This document shows positions 39,552 to 49,058 of a stretch of DNA of 64,000 bases, piece by piece. The position numbers and the translations under genes are program-made. Source of the stretch: Lachancea dasiensis. Its lineage: Eukaryota > Ascomycota > Saccharomycetes > Saccharomycetales > Saccharomycetaceae. Every line of letters begins with the position of its first letter. The stretch's first letter is position 1. The notes beneath the pieces are model-generated. The model did no database searches and was not told the DNA's origin. It worked only from the letters and a program-made list of their open reading frames with translations. Where the stretch lies: the NCBI GenBank assembly GCA_900074725.1, contig LT598461.1, positions 1,532,674-1,596,673 of the forward strand, in the 5' to 3' direction.

Positions 39552-39676
39552 GAGCATGGCGGGACTTCGTTAATGTGTGTATGACCTTTAAACTAACTAC
39601 ATAATCCATCTTGCAACATTGGAATAAACTGATAAAATATTGTATCCATGTCCTTGGTCCTTGTGACTTGTTTGCT

Positions 39677-41383
39677 CTATATGTATCCGGATATGTTTCG
39701 TCTTATTGGGGGCACCCAGGGCATACCCAGTAATTCCATTATCCTCGTCTCATCGAAGGATTCTATAAGCACGTCGCGTCCGCTTCCATTGACGGCAGCG
39801 TGATATAGGCCGTTATTCGTTAATTTCCAGCCCCTCTTGGTAGCCCGAACCCTAAGGCTTTTATTGAAATCGTCATTCCCTGTAAAATATATCATTACCG
39901 CTCCCAACTGACTCCATCTGCTAAGCAAAATATCGACTCTACGACACTTATTAAGTTGCTCTGCTCTCAACATAAATCTGTCTTCAGGTTTGAGCCTGTG
40001 GTTCACGGCAGAAGAAGTGGTAGCAACAGTATTTGTGTGCTGACCGTGAGGGATCCTGCCCCCACAGTAAAATTTCTTCAAAACTTCCTTAGGCGCCGAT
40101 TGGTGAGAGTTTGGTTTGAGCCCGGCCGCTGTCATCAATTCCTCAATCGTCGGTTTGAATGCCTGGCCCAAATTGTAGTTTAAATTCAGTGGACACAACA
40201 CGTATCCCACATCCTGCAATCTTAGAACCAATTTTTCAAGAATGTCGGACAAGACCTGGATGTCATCACAGTCTGGTTTGTAAAGAACTGTATCGATATC
40301 TCCACATGTGTCCACTCCGCGTCTATAACTGCCAGTTAGTACTACATGGGCTGTATCGTCCACGTCACTTAGAGCTTTTTGAATAAGCGCCAAATGTTGG
40401 CTGCATTCCTCTCTAGGGATTCTCACTGCCCAGTCTTCATAGTATCGCCATCCAAATAATACTGGCCACGTAAAATCAGATGGAAATAGTTTTGAAGCTT
40501 CTGCGAAAGTGTCAGCACCGTGGGAAACCCATTTACGAGCTGTTTGGGCGCCCACACCGTGACAGCCCATGAAGTAATCGAGTGTCTCTTCCCTTTCAAA
40601 GGCCTCGTCAAGTCCAGGTAAGCAGCCCATTTCCTGAAACATTTGAATTTTGCTTCCAATGCTAGGGCCAATGTTTGGCAAGGCCAACGCTTCTTGTTCG
40701 GTGCTTATGGGCTTGTCGTGCGCTTCAATAGATTGGACGGCCATTTGATAGCCTCGCGATCGGTATGTATCCCCTTGTAGACGATATTTCTTGGATAATT
40801 GGCTAAGAGCCTGGATCAGAGAAGCGTTTGGGTTGTTTCTGGTCGGTGCTGTTGAAGGGAGGTCAGTATTGTGAGATTCGGGCGCACCCTGGAGATTGGT
40901 CAAAGGGAATTGTGAGTCTGCATCTCCCAAGGATACTTGAGATCCCACGTCTGTTTCCTCCTCAGAGTTATCTGGGTCTCTCTTCGTGGAGTCAGCACCC
41001 GATGAAATGCTATCGATGTCAACCACGACCTCATGTTCATCGGTAAGCGATGTTGTGAAAGCCGCAGGATCGACAAGTTTTCCATACTTCAAGCAAGATA
41101 CAATCCAACTGAGCTTGTAAATGCGGCCTTCTTCACAGGTAATGACTTTATACCAAAGGTCTTCGCTGTAATCCCATTCGCTATGGAAAAGCTCAAGTTT
41201 GTTCAAGCCATTATTGCCAACAAATGTCTCAGTGACCAGAATAATTACACCATCTGCATGTTCTTGCACTAAAGAGCCTCCATTGTTCTCAATCAATTTG
41301 GCCACAAACTGAACCCTTGGTGGTTCGCAGGACGGTAAAATGAGAAACTTCAGACCTGCGAAAAGCAGGGTTTGGTTGGCCAT
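39677..41383 (-). CDS. POL4: DNA polymerase IV (family X)
   Basis: A 568-residue family-X DNA polymerase (S. cerevisiae Pol4 is 582), which fills gaps in non-homologous end joining and base-excision repair. An N-terminal BRCT domain (about residues 5-105, ending with LSWIVSCLKYGKLVDP) is followed by a Ser/acidic linker, an 8-kDa lyase-type domain with helix-hairpin-helix (ALPNIGPSIGSKI, about 234-246), and the polymerase palm. The catalytic aspartates are D362 and D364 in CGDIDTVLYKP and D484 in CRRVDILL. The C-terminal thumb ends ELLGMPWVPPIRR. ATG 41383 is chosen; the upstream open frame to 41443 starts with TTG. In S. cerevisiae CTO1 comes next, but it is not found here. Confidence 0.94.
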   Translation of the reverse strand: MANQTLLFAGLKFLILPSCEPPRVQFVAKLIENNGGSLVQEHADGVIILVTETFVGNNGLNKLELFHSEWDYSEDLWYKVITCEEGRIYKLSWIVSCLKYGKLVDPAAFTTSLTDEHEVVVDIDSISSGADSTKRDPDNSEEETDVGSQVSLGDADSQFPLTNLQGAPESHNTDLPSTAPTRNNPNASLIQALSQLSKKYRLQGDTYRSRGYQMAVQSIEAHDKPISTEQEALALPNIGPSIGSKIQMFQEMGCLPGLDEAFEREETLDYFMGCHGVGAQTARKWVSHGADTFAEASKLFPSDFTWPVLFGWRYYEDWAVRIPREECSQHLALIQKALSDVDDTAHVVLTGSYRRGVDTCGDIDTVLYKPDCDDIQVLSDILEKLVLRLQDVGYVLCPLNLNYNLGQAFKPTIEELMTAAGLKPNSHQSAPKEVLKKFYCGGRIPHGQHTNTVATTSSAVNHRLKPEDRFMLRAEQLNKCRRVDILLSRWSQLGAVMIYFTGNDDFNKSLRVRATKRGWKLTNNGLYHAAVNGSGRDVLIESFDETRIMELLGMPWVPPIRRNISGYI

Positions 41384-42665
41384 ATCTTTTTTGGTGGCTG
41401 ATAGAGGAAATTTAAAAGCCGGGAGCTTCAGACTGATTATCAATGAAATAGCAGATCCAACCTATTTGCGCCGAGTATTTCTAATTGCTGTCATGGTAGG
41501 TTCTTTAGCCTATGACATTGGTCAACTGGCCAACATCAATTATTATTTGTTTTTGATGGTATACCTGATTTTAAATAAATACAAACGTCTCAGGATATTT
41601 TTGATTCCCGCGCCAGTGTTTGTCCATAACAGACTGGGGGTAATTTCATTGAAGAACCCAACCTTAGCACCATTCGAAACGAATTTAAAAGGAATGTTCG
41701 CCAACCTTTTGGTAAACCTAAGAACCACCAATTACTATTGAAGTAAATGGGGTCTTTTTCATCAATTCGGCAAGGAATGACTCGTAGCTTGCTTCTATGG
41801 AAGACCGCTCTTGAACCGGTAATCATCTAAGTATACAATCAATTTCCTGTTGTGCTTGGTCTATGTAACATATCCCCATAGTAGCATTTACATTGGGGAG
41901 CCCCCACAGCGAGGATACGCCAGACACACGTCGTTACCAGGGTACCTGCGTGCTGCTCAACTGTTTGCCGACCTGTCGACTACAAAGGCATGTACTCTAT
42001 AAAGGCCATACCTGTGCAAACACCAAACAAAACCCCCCCCGTCAAGCAGCAAGCCCGCGCATAGATCTCAAGGACAGTCGGGCCTGACATAGTGACAATA
42101 CTCGGTCTTTCCTGATAGTGGGCTCACGTTAGAGGTTTAAATAAAAGCTCCTGCTATCCTACAAGATCACGATCATTACGCGCAGAACAAGAATTGGAGC
42201 GACAGCACGAATCTGTGAGTGCTCTGCTCAACTACACGAAGCAAACAAAAACTTTTGAATGCGAAATATCAGCACTCTTCTATATCAATCCGTAGTGTGC
42301 CTGCTTGATGATTTCACCCAACAAGCTTACGGACCGACTCAAACTGGTGACTTATTTTTCTATGCGCTGAAACAAGAGTAGACAGCCCACTGGCAACTTG
42401 AAAGCTCCAGAGCCATCTGCACCTCGTAACCACGAAGCTCGCGCAAAGTTTTGAATGTGAAGTTTTAAAAAATTGGTTGAATATTGAATGGTCCCGAATC
42501 GAGACCACTTTCGCTTTTTATACCATGGCTCAAAAATTAGATGAAAAAAATCGATGAGCACTCACGGCCGTAAAATTATCCAAACTCAAGACAGGCTTCC
42601 GAGAAGTCGTATCGATCTGTGATAGTCAGAAAACGGACTAACAACCTTCAGATTTAATAGCAAGT
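41384..42665. other. POL4-YCR016W divergent intergenic region
   Basis: About 1.3 kb. CTO1 (YCR015C), which lies here in S. cerevisiae, is absent. The frame at 41340-41741 overlaps the POL4 start and looks accidental. A TATA-like TTTAAATAAAAG near 42137 precedes a stretch (about 42175-42335) with hairpin potential that could be an H/ACA snoRNA such as snR33; see findings. Confidence 0.5.
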
Positions 42666-43502
42666 ATGGAACATGTCCCTGCATGGAAAAGGATCGCTAT
42701 AAAAAAGAGAGAGTCTGAGAGTGCCGAAGACAACGCTGCTCTGAATGTAACTACTCATCTGGCTACCGCCAATTTGAGCAAGCAGGAAAAGAGGAGGATT
42801 ATTAGAGGGGAAACGGGCACCAACAAGAGCAAGAAGGCCAATCCGAATAAGAGGCAGAAAAAGGACAAAGCTCCTCGTGAGGAAAGACTGCTGCACAAGG
42901 AAGAGGTTCTCAAGGATCAACTGCGATACCTGATTGACTTTTATCGTGAAAAAGTTGGACAGCTGCCGCGAGAAATTTGGGACCACAAGCCGGTACGTAT
43001 CCAACTTGGAGGCTCTGATGAAGATCCTGCAAAGGATGAGCCAAACCCGGATTCAGAATCTAAAGCTGAGGTGACAGAGGTTTGGAAATTCTCCAAGCAA
43101 AAACAGAACTGGCTGCTGAAACACGTTCTAGACGACACCCAGATTCCATCGTACTACGATGAGTTAGTTTATGCCTACTTCAAGGATCTCAAGGGCGGGT
43201 CCAAGTTGGCACTGGTAAGCTCGTGCCGCGAATGCATTGACAAGAATGAGAAATTCCAATTAACGTCCCAAAACACGAATGATTCAGAGGTACAGCCAGA
43301 CGAGAGTAGCAGTGAACAGCAGCACAGTCCAAAGGAATCAGAAAACGCGGCTGAACCCTCTACTGAAGAACCTTCTACTGAAGACAATCAGAAAACAAAG
43401 CAGTTGAAAGAGGTAGATGGCGAGGAGAAGCCAGAAAGTGAAGTCCCCCCATCAGGACACCAGGTAGAACGTGCTCAGCGCCTCTTGGCTCTTTTGGAAT
43501 AA
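42666..43502 (+). CDS. Conserved nucleolar-type protein, YCR016W orthologue
   Basis: A 278-residue highly charged protein (S. cerevisiae YCR016W is 290). The N-terminus resembles it (M-EHVPAWKRIAIKKRESES, then LNVTTHLATANLSKQEKRRII). A strongly basic stretch, KSKKANPNKRQKKDK (about residues 58-72), looks like a nuclear or nucleolar localisation signal. The middle (about 75-195) is predicted compact, with WKFSKQKQNWLLKHVLDD and PSYYDELVYAYFKDLKGGS, a WKF-type domain seen in this family. The C-terminal 80 residues are acidic and Ser/Glu-rich, with a short repeated TEEPSTE segment. The molecular role is unknown; the S. cerevisiae protein is reported in the nucleolus. Its position downstream of POL4 matches chromosome III. 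Confidence 0.85.
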   Translation: MEHVPAWKRIAIKKRESESAEDNAALNVTTHLATANLSKQEKRRIIRGETGTNKSKKANPNKRQKKDKAPREERLLHKEEVLKDQLRYLIDFYREKVGQLPREIWDHKPVRIQLGGSDEDPAKDEPNPDSESKAEVTEVWKFSKQKQNWLLKHVLDDTQIPSYYDELVYAYFKDLKGGSKLALVSSCRECIDKNEKFQLTSQNTNDSEVQPDESSSEQQHSPKESENAAEPSTEEPSTEDNQKTKQLKEVDGEEKPESEVPPSGHQVERAQRLLALLE

Positions 43503-43932
43503 CCACCGCATCTGGGACGAGGCTAAATAAAAATGACTACAACTTCCCCGTGCAACCTGGGCTGCTCCCAAGATACGGAATGCTAGCGACCTGAATTATG
43601 GGACAGTGGCTGCACATTGGTGTCATAAGTACAAAACAGGTCATTCTAATTGTATATTATTTAAGGAGACTTATCGAAATTTCTCGCGACTCTTCCTCTC
43701 AACTTCGCAGCCAAGATGTCACCTAATTTGCGGTAGCCAAGTCTTCGAAACATGAGCGTGGAACTGAAATACCGAAACTTCAGTAGAGGTCAATGAGCCT
43801 CCAGAGCGGGTTGATATTTCACGTGTGAAAGGCATGATCTTGGAAGATCTCGAAAGGGAACTTAATATAAACGTAAGAAACTTGACTTTCCGGCGTACAC
43901 CAAGTGACAGTTAACGCTCAAAGGGTAATATC
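43503..43932. other. YCR016W-IAH1 intergenic region
   Basis: About 430 bases, presumed terminator and IAH1 promoter. CACGTG at about 43821-43826 is an E-box-type site, bound by Cbf1 or Pho4 in yeast. No gene is seen. Confidence 0.45.
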
Positions 43933-44667
43933 ATGTCACTGAAGTATCAAAAGTTCTTGCTCTTCGGAGACTCCATTACGGAATTTGCATTTAATACGCG
44001 TATGGAGGATGGAAAAGGTGATCAATTCTCGCTGGGGGCTGCTCTGTGCCGGGACTATACAAGAAAGTTGGACATTGTTCAGCGTGGCTTCAGTGGATAT
44101 ACTTCACGTTGGGCTTTGAAGCTTTTGCCCCAAATATTGGAAAGCGAAGTATCCAGCGAAATAGTGCTTTGTACCATATTTTTCGGCACTAATGATGCTG
44201 CTTCTGCTGGGAATCAACGAGTTGAACTACCGGAGTTCAAACAAAACATTACAACTTTAGTTCACATGCTCAAAGCAAAAGATATACACCCTATCTTAGT
44301 AGGGCCAGCGCTTCATGATGAGAAAAACTGGACGCTCAGCAAACCCGATCAAGCAATACAGAAGGTTTTTCGCTCAAGTAACCGGAATAAGCTCTATTCC
44401 GATACTTTAAAAGATATTGCTACCGCAGAAGACGTGGGCTTTGTAGATTTGCACAAAGCTTTTACGGTACAAGGTGGCAGTCATTGGCAGGAACTTCTGT
44501 GTGACGGTGTCCACTTTACCGGAAAGGGTTACGAGGTTTTTTACAATGCCCTTCTCGATACCATAAGAGCTACGTACCCTCAATATGCGCCTGAAAGTGT
44601 CTCTTACAAGCTCCCCAATTGGAGAGAAGTGCAAGCTGACGGATCGAATTTGGACAGGATTCTATGA
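43933..44667 (+). CDS. IAH1: Isoamyl acetate-hydrolysing esterase (SGNH hydrolase)
   Basis: A 244-residue SGNH/GDSL hydrolase (S. cerevisiae Iah1 is 238). Iah1 hydrolyses acetate esters such as isoamyl acetate and so sets aroma-ester levels. Block I, KFLLFGDSITEFAFNTR, carries the catalytic serine (S14 region). Block II glycine is in RGFSGYTSRWALK, block III is FFGTNDAAS with the oxyanion asparagine, and block V DGVHFTGKGY contains the catalytic Asp-x-x-His pair. All four are intact. No signal peptide is present, so it is probably cytosolic. Its S. cerevisiae copy (YOR126C) is on another chromosome, so this is a local rearrangement relative to the chromosome III/V interleaving. Confidence 0.95.
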   Translation: MSLKYQKFLLFGDSITEFAFNTRMEDGKGDQFSLGAALCRDYTRKLDIVQRGFSGYTSRWALKLLPQILESEVSSEIVLCTIFFGTNDAASAGNQRVELPEFKQNITTLVHMLKAKDIHPILVGPALHDEKNWTLSKPDQAIQKVFRSSNRNKLYSDTLKDIATAEDVGFVDLHKAFTVQGGSHWQELLCDGVHFTGKGYEVFYNALLDTIRATYPQYAPESVSYKLPNWREVQADGSNLDRIL

Positions 44668-46702
44668 ATATCAACGCTTGCAGAATTGAAGTTTGAAAAA
44701 TAAATACGGTGTCTGATCAATAAAGTCCTGAGACGACGCGTGAAAATCGAGCACTGTCTTCTATAGAGGCTTCAAATGTTGTCAGAGAGCTGGAAAACAG
44801 ATGAGATACTGATCCGGGATGCATGAGGAATGGACTGAAGAGGGATTTCTTGTCGATCGGATTAGCATGGGACCGCGTGTAATTTCTGCATCGTCCTGGG
44901 CGCTGCGCTGGAAGGAAGTACGGACTGGTACAAGCTTAGCGTATCCTTGCCAGAACCGTGCGGCTTGAAAATCGTGTCTTCCGATGGAGCCAACCGATTT
45001 GCCGATTTTTGCGCTTGCGTATGTATTGCGATACTTGATTTACCTTTGATAATGTGGACGGGCTGTGTTTTTTGTGAACTACTTAAATGCAATCAGACAA
45101 GTTTAATACAAACAGTATACAATAGCTACTCGCTTTAATACCAAGGCCGAGGCTTGCTGACTGTCACGGAATATCGGTCAAAATAACAGTTCAGAGACGA
45201 TCACCGTTGAAAGTCCACGTATTCAACGGAGGATGCGTTTTCACGAAGCCATGTTGAAGAGTCGATCACTTTTGATGTCCGCAGGTTACAAGTCTCTGCC
45301 TTTGGGTCATTTCAATTAATTGCACGAAAAGACCAAACGCGTATAAACAAAAAGAACTGCTAAGTTCGGCCGTGCCTCATGGATTCCAACTATATCACCG
45401 ACTCTAAACTAAATTTTGGAGCTTCATATAACGTCAAACTTCATACCGGCAATCGTACACCAACGCTGCTCAAACCGCTACTCAATGTCGGCGAGTTGAA
45501 AGAACACCACGCGAGAGGAAGGCACAACCTAGGTTTTTAAGCTTGACCGGTTCAAACACGCCAACAGTGATTAAATCACAGTCCTCGGGCGGAATTTACG
45601 ATATATCTTTCGGATACTTCGGGTAGGCGACGATGCCTCCTTTCGGGTACTTTACAAGATACAAGGACCCGATGATCAGGTCCGTAACGGATCCATGTAT
45701 CACGTGCCACGGGGAAACCATTTAAAAATCGGTGCCCCAACCGCCCAGCTTCATCAAAACAAACCACTTTGAAACGCCCGACCAACCTGTGGACACACAA
45801 AGAAACGCTATCGGCACCGGGTGTCGACATAGAAAGACTGTGTGGGCTTGCACATGTACTGCAGTGCTCTATCGAGTGCTAGCAACTCTCCGCGGGACCC
45901 CACGACAGACCCAAAAATCACACCGAGGGCCAACTACTCTGTGGTTCCGCCTGGTCTTTGCGTCGGAAGACTTGTAACCCGAATCTGTGATCTGTGACCA
46001 ACATAAGCACGACCGGCCCTACTCGCCCCTACGCCTTCGTTATCTTCCGCTTCCGCTTTTGTGTCACTTACCCTTCTCCGGAGCCGCCATCTGCATTAAC
46101 ATCACCCCACACGAATATCACGGACAGCACCCGTCCGAAGACGTTCAAAGTGACTCAATGGAGGAACGGCATTATTACGTCATACAGCTGTCAAGTCACG
46201 AACGGCCAACGGCTCTCACGCTACTCGTACGCATATGGAGCCAGAAACAGGCGCAGTGCCACCAACACTTGCCCACTTTAGCTGAGCGACAGACAACATG
46301 GCTACGACCCACCGTCTATTTTGGGCAATGCTGAGTATCCCTTTGGCCTTTACATACTCCGCTTTGTGTTGCAGCCCGGTCCACAAAGCTCCGGTCCCCT
46401 CCCCACAATTGTGCAACTGTAGGGTGATGGCAAGTGGGTGGTGAAAACAAGCGGTGCACTCGAATTAGCAAGAATCTACGGTTGTAGCGCCACCCAGATT
46501 TGCCCCTCCCAGTTGTGTTATATAAAGGGTGTGGAAAGAGCGCTCAAACGGTTTTGGATTTAGGTTTTCGAAAGCACTCACATTTGTGGCATACGGTAAA
46601 CATTGAGTTTTAGCGTATCTTGTTGTTATTAAGGGCTTACTTAATTCGCATACTTTCAGCTATCGTTTCGAGCTCCGAAGATCATTCTGTTACAGTTGCG
46701 CC
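44668..46702. other. Long upstream region of the HGT1-like gene
   Basis: A 2-kb gene-poor stretch. Overlapping short frames (44947-45138, 45576-45977, 45987-46416) have no recognised product and conflicting phases. C-rich blocks near 46395 and 46501 (CCCCTCCC type) could bind Mig1-like or stress factors. The HGT1-like TATA (TATATAAAG) lies at 46519-46527. The length suits a heavily regulated promoter. Confidence 0.5.
46519..46527 (+). promoter_or_regulatory. TATA box of the HGT1-like gene
   Basis: TATATAAAG, about 180 bases upstream of the ATG at 46703. Confidence 0.65.
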
Positions 46703-48385
46703 ATGACTTTGCAGGATAAGGTTCTCATGCGCAATGTACAGTACCGGGGCAGGCTGTACGACCGGTTCCCCAAGGTCTACAATATCTATGTGCTGGGCGT
46801 AGTAGCGTGCATTTCGGGTCTCATGTTTGGCTTTGATATCTCGTCTATGTCGTCTATGATCGGCACTACTCATTACAAGGAATACTTCAACAATCCAGGC
46901 TCTACCGAGCAAGGTGGTATTACGGCCTCTATGTCTGCGGGTTCGTTCGCGGGCTCTTTGATCTCATCACATTTCTCGGATGTGTTTGGCCGTCGTGTGT
47001 CCTTGCATCTGTGCGCATCCTTGTGGATTTTGGGAGCCATTCTGCAGTCCGCCTCGCAAGACGTTGCTATGTTGGTCGCGGGCCGTGTAATCAGCGGAAT
47101 GGGTATTGGGTTTGGGTCCTCCGCTGCTCCAGTATACTGTTCCGAGATTTCGCCTCCCAGGATTCGTGGTACAATTTGCGGCCTTTTCCAGTTTAGCGTC
47201 ACAATGGGTATCATGATCTTGTTCTATATCGGCTACGGCTGTCATTTTATCAACGGGCAAGGTGCTTTCCGCGTGACTTGGGGCATCCAAATCGTGCCTG
47301 GCCTTGTTCTCCTGATCGCCGCGTTTTTCCTTCCAGAATCACCTCGTTGGCTTGCCAATAATGACCGTTGGGAAGAAGCCAGCGAAGTGGTAGCCCAAGT
47401 GGGAGCCAGAGGGAACCGTGAAGATCCTCAAGTCAAATTGCAGTTGGAGGAGATTAAGGAGCAAGTTATTTTGGACACTCAAGTGAGCTTTGGATACCGC
47501 CAATTGTTCCGCAAGAAGACTTTGAATAAGACAATTGTCGGAATCTCCGCTCAGATGTGGCAACAGCTGTGTGGTATGAACGTGATGATGTACTACATTG
47601 TCTTCATTTTTCAAATGGCAGGCTACTCGGGGGATCAGGTTTTGGTTTCTGGCTCCATTCAGTATGTTCTGAACGTTGTGATGACTATCCCGGCTCTATT
47701 TTTGGTAGACAAAGTTGGCAGAAGACCCGTTCTTTTGGTTGGTGGGATATTCATGTTCATTTGGTTGTTTGTCGTTGCTGGTCTGTTGGCGACATACTCT
47801 GTGCCTGCGCCAGAAGGGTTCGATGGAGATGAAACCGTTACAATCAGAATACCTGAAGATCACAAAGGTCCAGCTAAAGGTGTAATTGCTGCATCCTACC
47901 TGTTCGTGTGTTCCTTTGCTCCTACGTGGGGTATAGGTATCTGGATTTATTGTTCCGAAATTTTCAACAATGTTGAAAGAGCTAAAGGTTCAGCACTGTG
48001 TGCCTCCGTGAACTGGGCCTTCAACTTTGCACTGGCGATGTTTGTCCCTCCCGCCTTTAAGAATATTAGCTGGAAAACTTACATCATCTTTGGGGTATTC
48101 TCCGTTTGCCTAACCATTCAAACGTTTTTCATGTTCCCGGAGACCAAGGGTAAGACATTGGAAGAAATTGATCAAATGTGGGAAGACCGCATTCCAGCGT
48201 GGAAGACGGGCTCTTACGTACCTGAACTACCTGTTATTGAAGATGAAGAAGGCAATAAATTGGGACTTCTCGCCAATGCTCAACATATCGAGAATGCTGA
48301 ACGTGCTGGAAATATCAGCAACGAAAAACCTTTATTTGAGCACCGCGACAGTGTTGAAAATAGTACCGCTAGTCGTAGTAACTAA
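46703..48385 (+). CDS. HGT1: High-affinity glucose transporter, Hgt1-type
   Basis: A 560-residue MFS sugar transporter, close to Hgt1 of Kluyveromyces lactis, the high-affinity glucose/galactose carrier, and to Candida HGT proteins. The similarity runs from the N-terminus (RFPKVYNIYVLGVVACISG) through GLMFGFDISSMSSMIG, SDVFGRRVSLH, SAAPVYCSEISPP, FLPESPRWLANNDRW, QMWQQLCGMNVMMYYIV, WIYCSEIFNN and PETKGKTLEEIDQMWED to the tail motif EDEEGNKLGLL. Twelve membrane segments are expected, in the plasma membrane. S. cerevisiae, which relies on HXT carriers, has no close orthologue, so this suggests a respiratory, low-glucose-adapted sugar uptake system. It lies between IAH1 and a small orphan. The 2-kb upstream region suggests tight regulation. 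Confidence 0.92.
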   Translation: MTLQDKVLMRNVQYRGRLYDRFPKVYNIYVLGVVACISGLMFGFDISSMSSMIGTTHYKEYFNNPGSTEQGGITASMSAGSFAGSLISSHFSDVFGRRVSLHLCASLWILGAILQSASQDVAMLVAGRVISGMGIGFGSSAAPVYCSEISPPRIRGTICGLFQFSVTMGIMILFYIGYGCHFINGQGAFRVTWGIQIVPGLVLLIAAFFLPESPRWLANNDRWEEASEVVAQVGARGNREDPQVKLQLEEIKEQVILDTQVSFGYRQLFRKKTLNKTIVGISAQMWQQLCGMNVMMYYIVFIFQMAGYSGDQVLVSGSIQYVLNVVMTIPALFLVDKVGRRPVLLVGGIFMFIWLFVVAGLLATYSVPAPEGFDGDETVTIRIPEDHKGPAKGVIAASYLFVCSFAPTWGIGIWIYCSEIFNNVERAKGSALCASVNWAFNFALAMFVPPAFKNISWKTYIIFGVFSVCLTIQTFFMFPETKGKTLEEIDQMWEDRIPAWKTGSYVPELPVIEDEEGNKLGLLANAQHIENAERAGNISNEKPLFEHRDSVENSTASRSN

Positions 48386-48665
48386 GCCTGACCCTTGATT
48401 TGTTCAAAAGTTTGGGTCAAAAATATTCGCTGTATTACGCGGGGTGGTGTATATAGATAGGTATAGTAATTTTATGACGCTAATGAAGTTTTACGCCAAC
48501 TAAACTCTCTATTGATTCTAGTGTTGAGAATATAGTTTAGTAGTCAACAAGTAGGTAGTGTCTTATCTCTCCTCGCGCTTTTTTAATGCTGCGGGCTATT
48601 CATTGATTGTTAAATTTTATTAACCGAAAAGTTCAAAAACAACCATCTACTCCTTCAATTGCGAC

Positions 48666-49046
48666 ATGACACAGCCATCCAAGGCAACTCTAAAACAATT
48701 CTTGGACGCATTTACAGATATAAGTGTCATACCTGTAGCTCTGTCTTCCGCTCTTTTAACTTACTACGAAGCCATTGCCAATGATCCTGAGCTTGCACGT
48801 ACAGCAACCTTGAAATGCAAGACCGTTCTCAAAGAGTACTCTAACTACAATCCTGAAGTAGTAACTAGATGTAGTCAATTTCAGACCATTCTAGATGCTC
48901 CAAAAACCCCCCAAAACTTGATATTAGAACATACCAACTTACAGACAGTTACAGACACACCATTCATAAGTTCTGCACAGCACATGGCGAACTTGATTGT
49001 TGAAGAAATAGATTTGGCGGATTACATAGATGATAACGATAATTAA
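48666..49046 (+). CDS. Small acidic protein, unknown
   Basis: A 126-residue protein that I do not recognise. It is predicted mostly helical (LKQFLDAFTDISVIPVALSS, then residues 30-75 with CKTVLKEYSNYNPEV), with an acidic C-terminus (EEIDLADYIDDNDN). It has no signal peptide, membrane segment or known zinc motif. The two cysteines (CKT, RCS) are not in a metal pattern. The ATG context (gcgacATGACA) and an unbroken codon pattern of yeast type favour a real gene. It converges on CWH43 with 12 bases between the stops, so shared terminator sequence is likely. A chance frame of 126 codons is possible but less likely. Confidence 0.6.
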   Translation: MTQPSKATLKQFLDAFTDISVIPVALSSALLTYYEAIANDPELARTATLKCKTVLKEYSNYNPEVVTRCSQFQTILDAPKTPQNLILEHTNLQTVTDTPFISSAQHMANLIVEEIDLADYIDDNDN

Positions 49047-49058
49047 TACTTTCTGTAA

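Noticed and set aside
41340-41741. 133-codon frame across the POL4 start
   Set aside because: Overlaps the conserved BRCT start of POL4 on the other strand; hydrophobic nonsense product.
45699-45706. ATCACGTG as a centromere CDEI element
   Set aside because: The following sequence is not the AT-rich CDEII type and no CDEIII-like TTTCCGAA follows; more likely a Cbf1-type promoter site.
45987-46334. 115-codon frame upstream of the HGT1-like gene
   Set aside because: Overlaps an equally long frame in another phase; looks like a chance frame in GC-richer promoter DNA.
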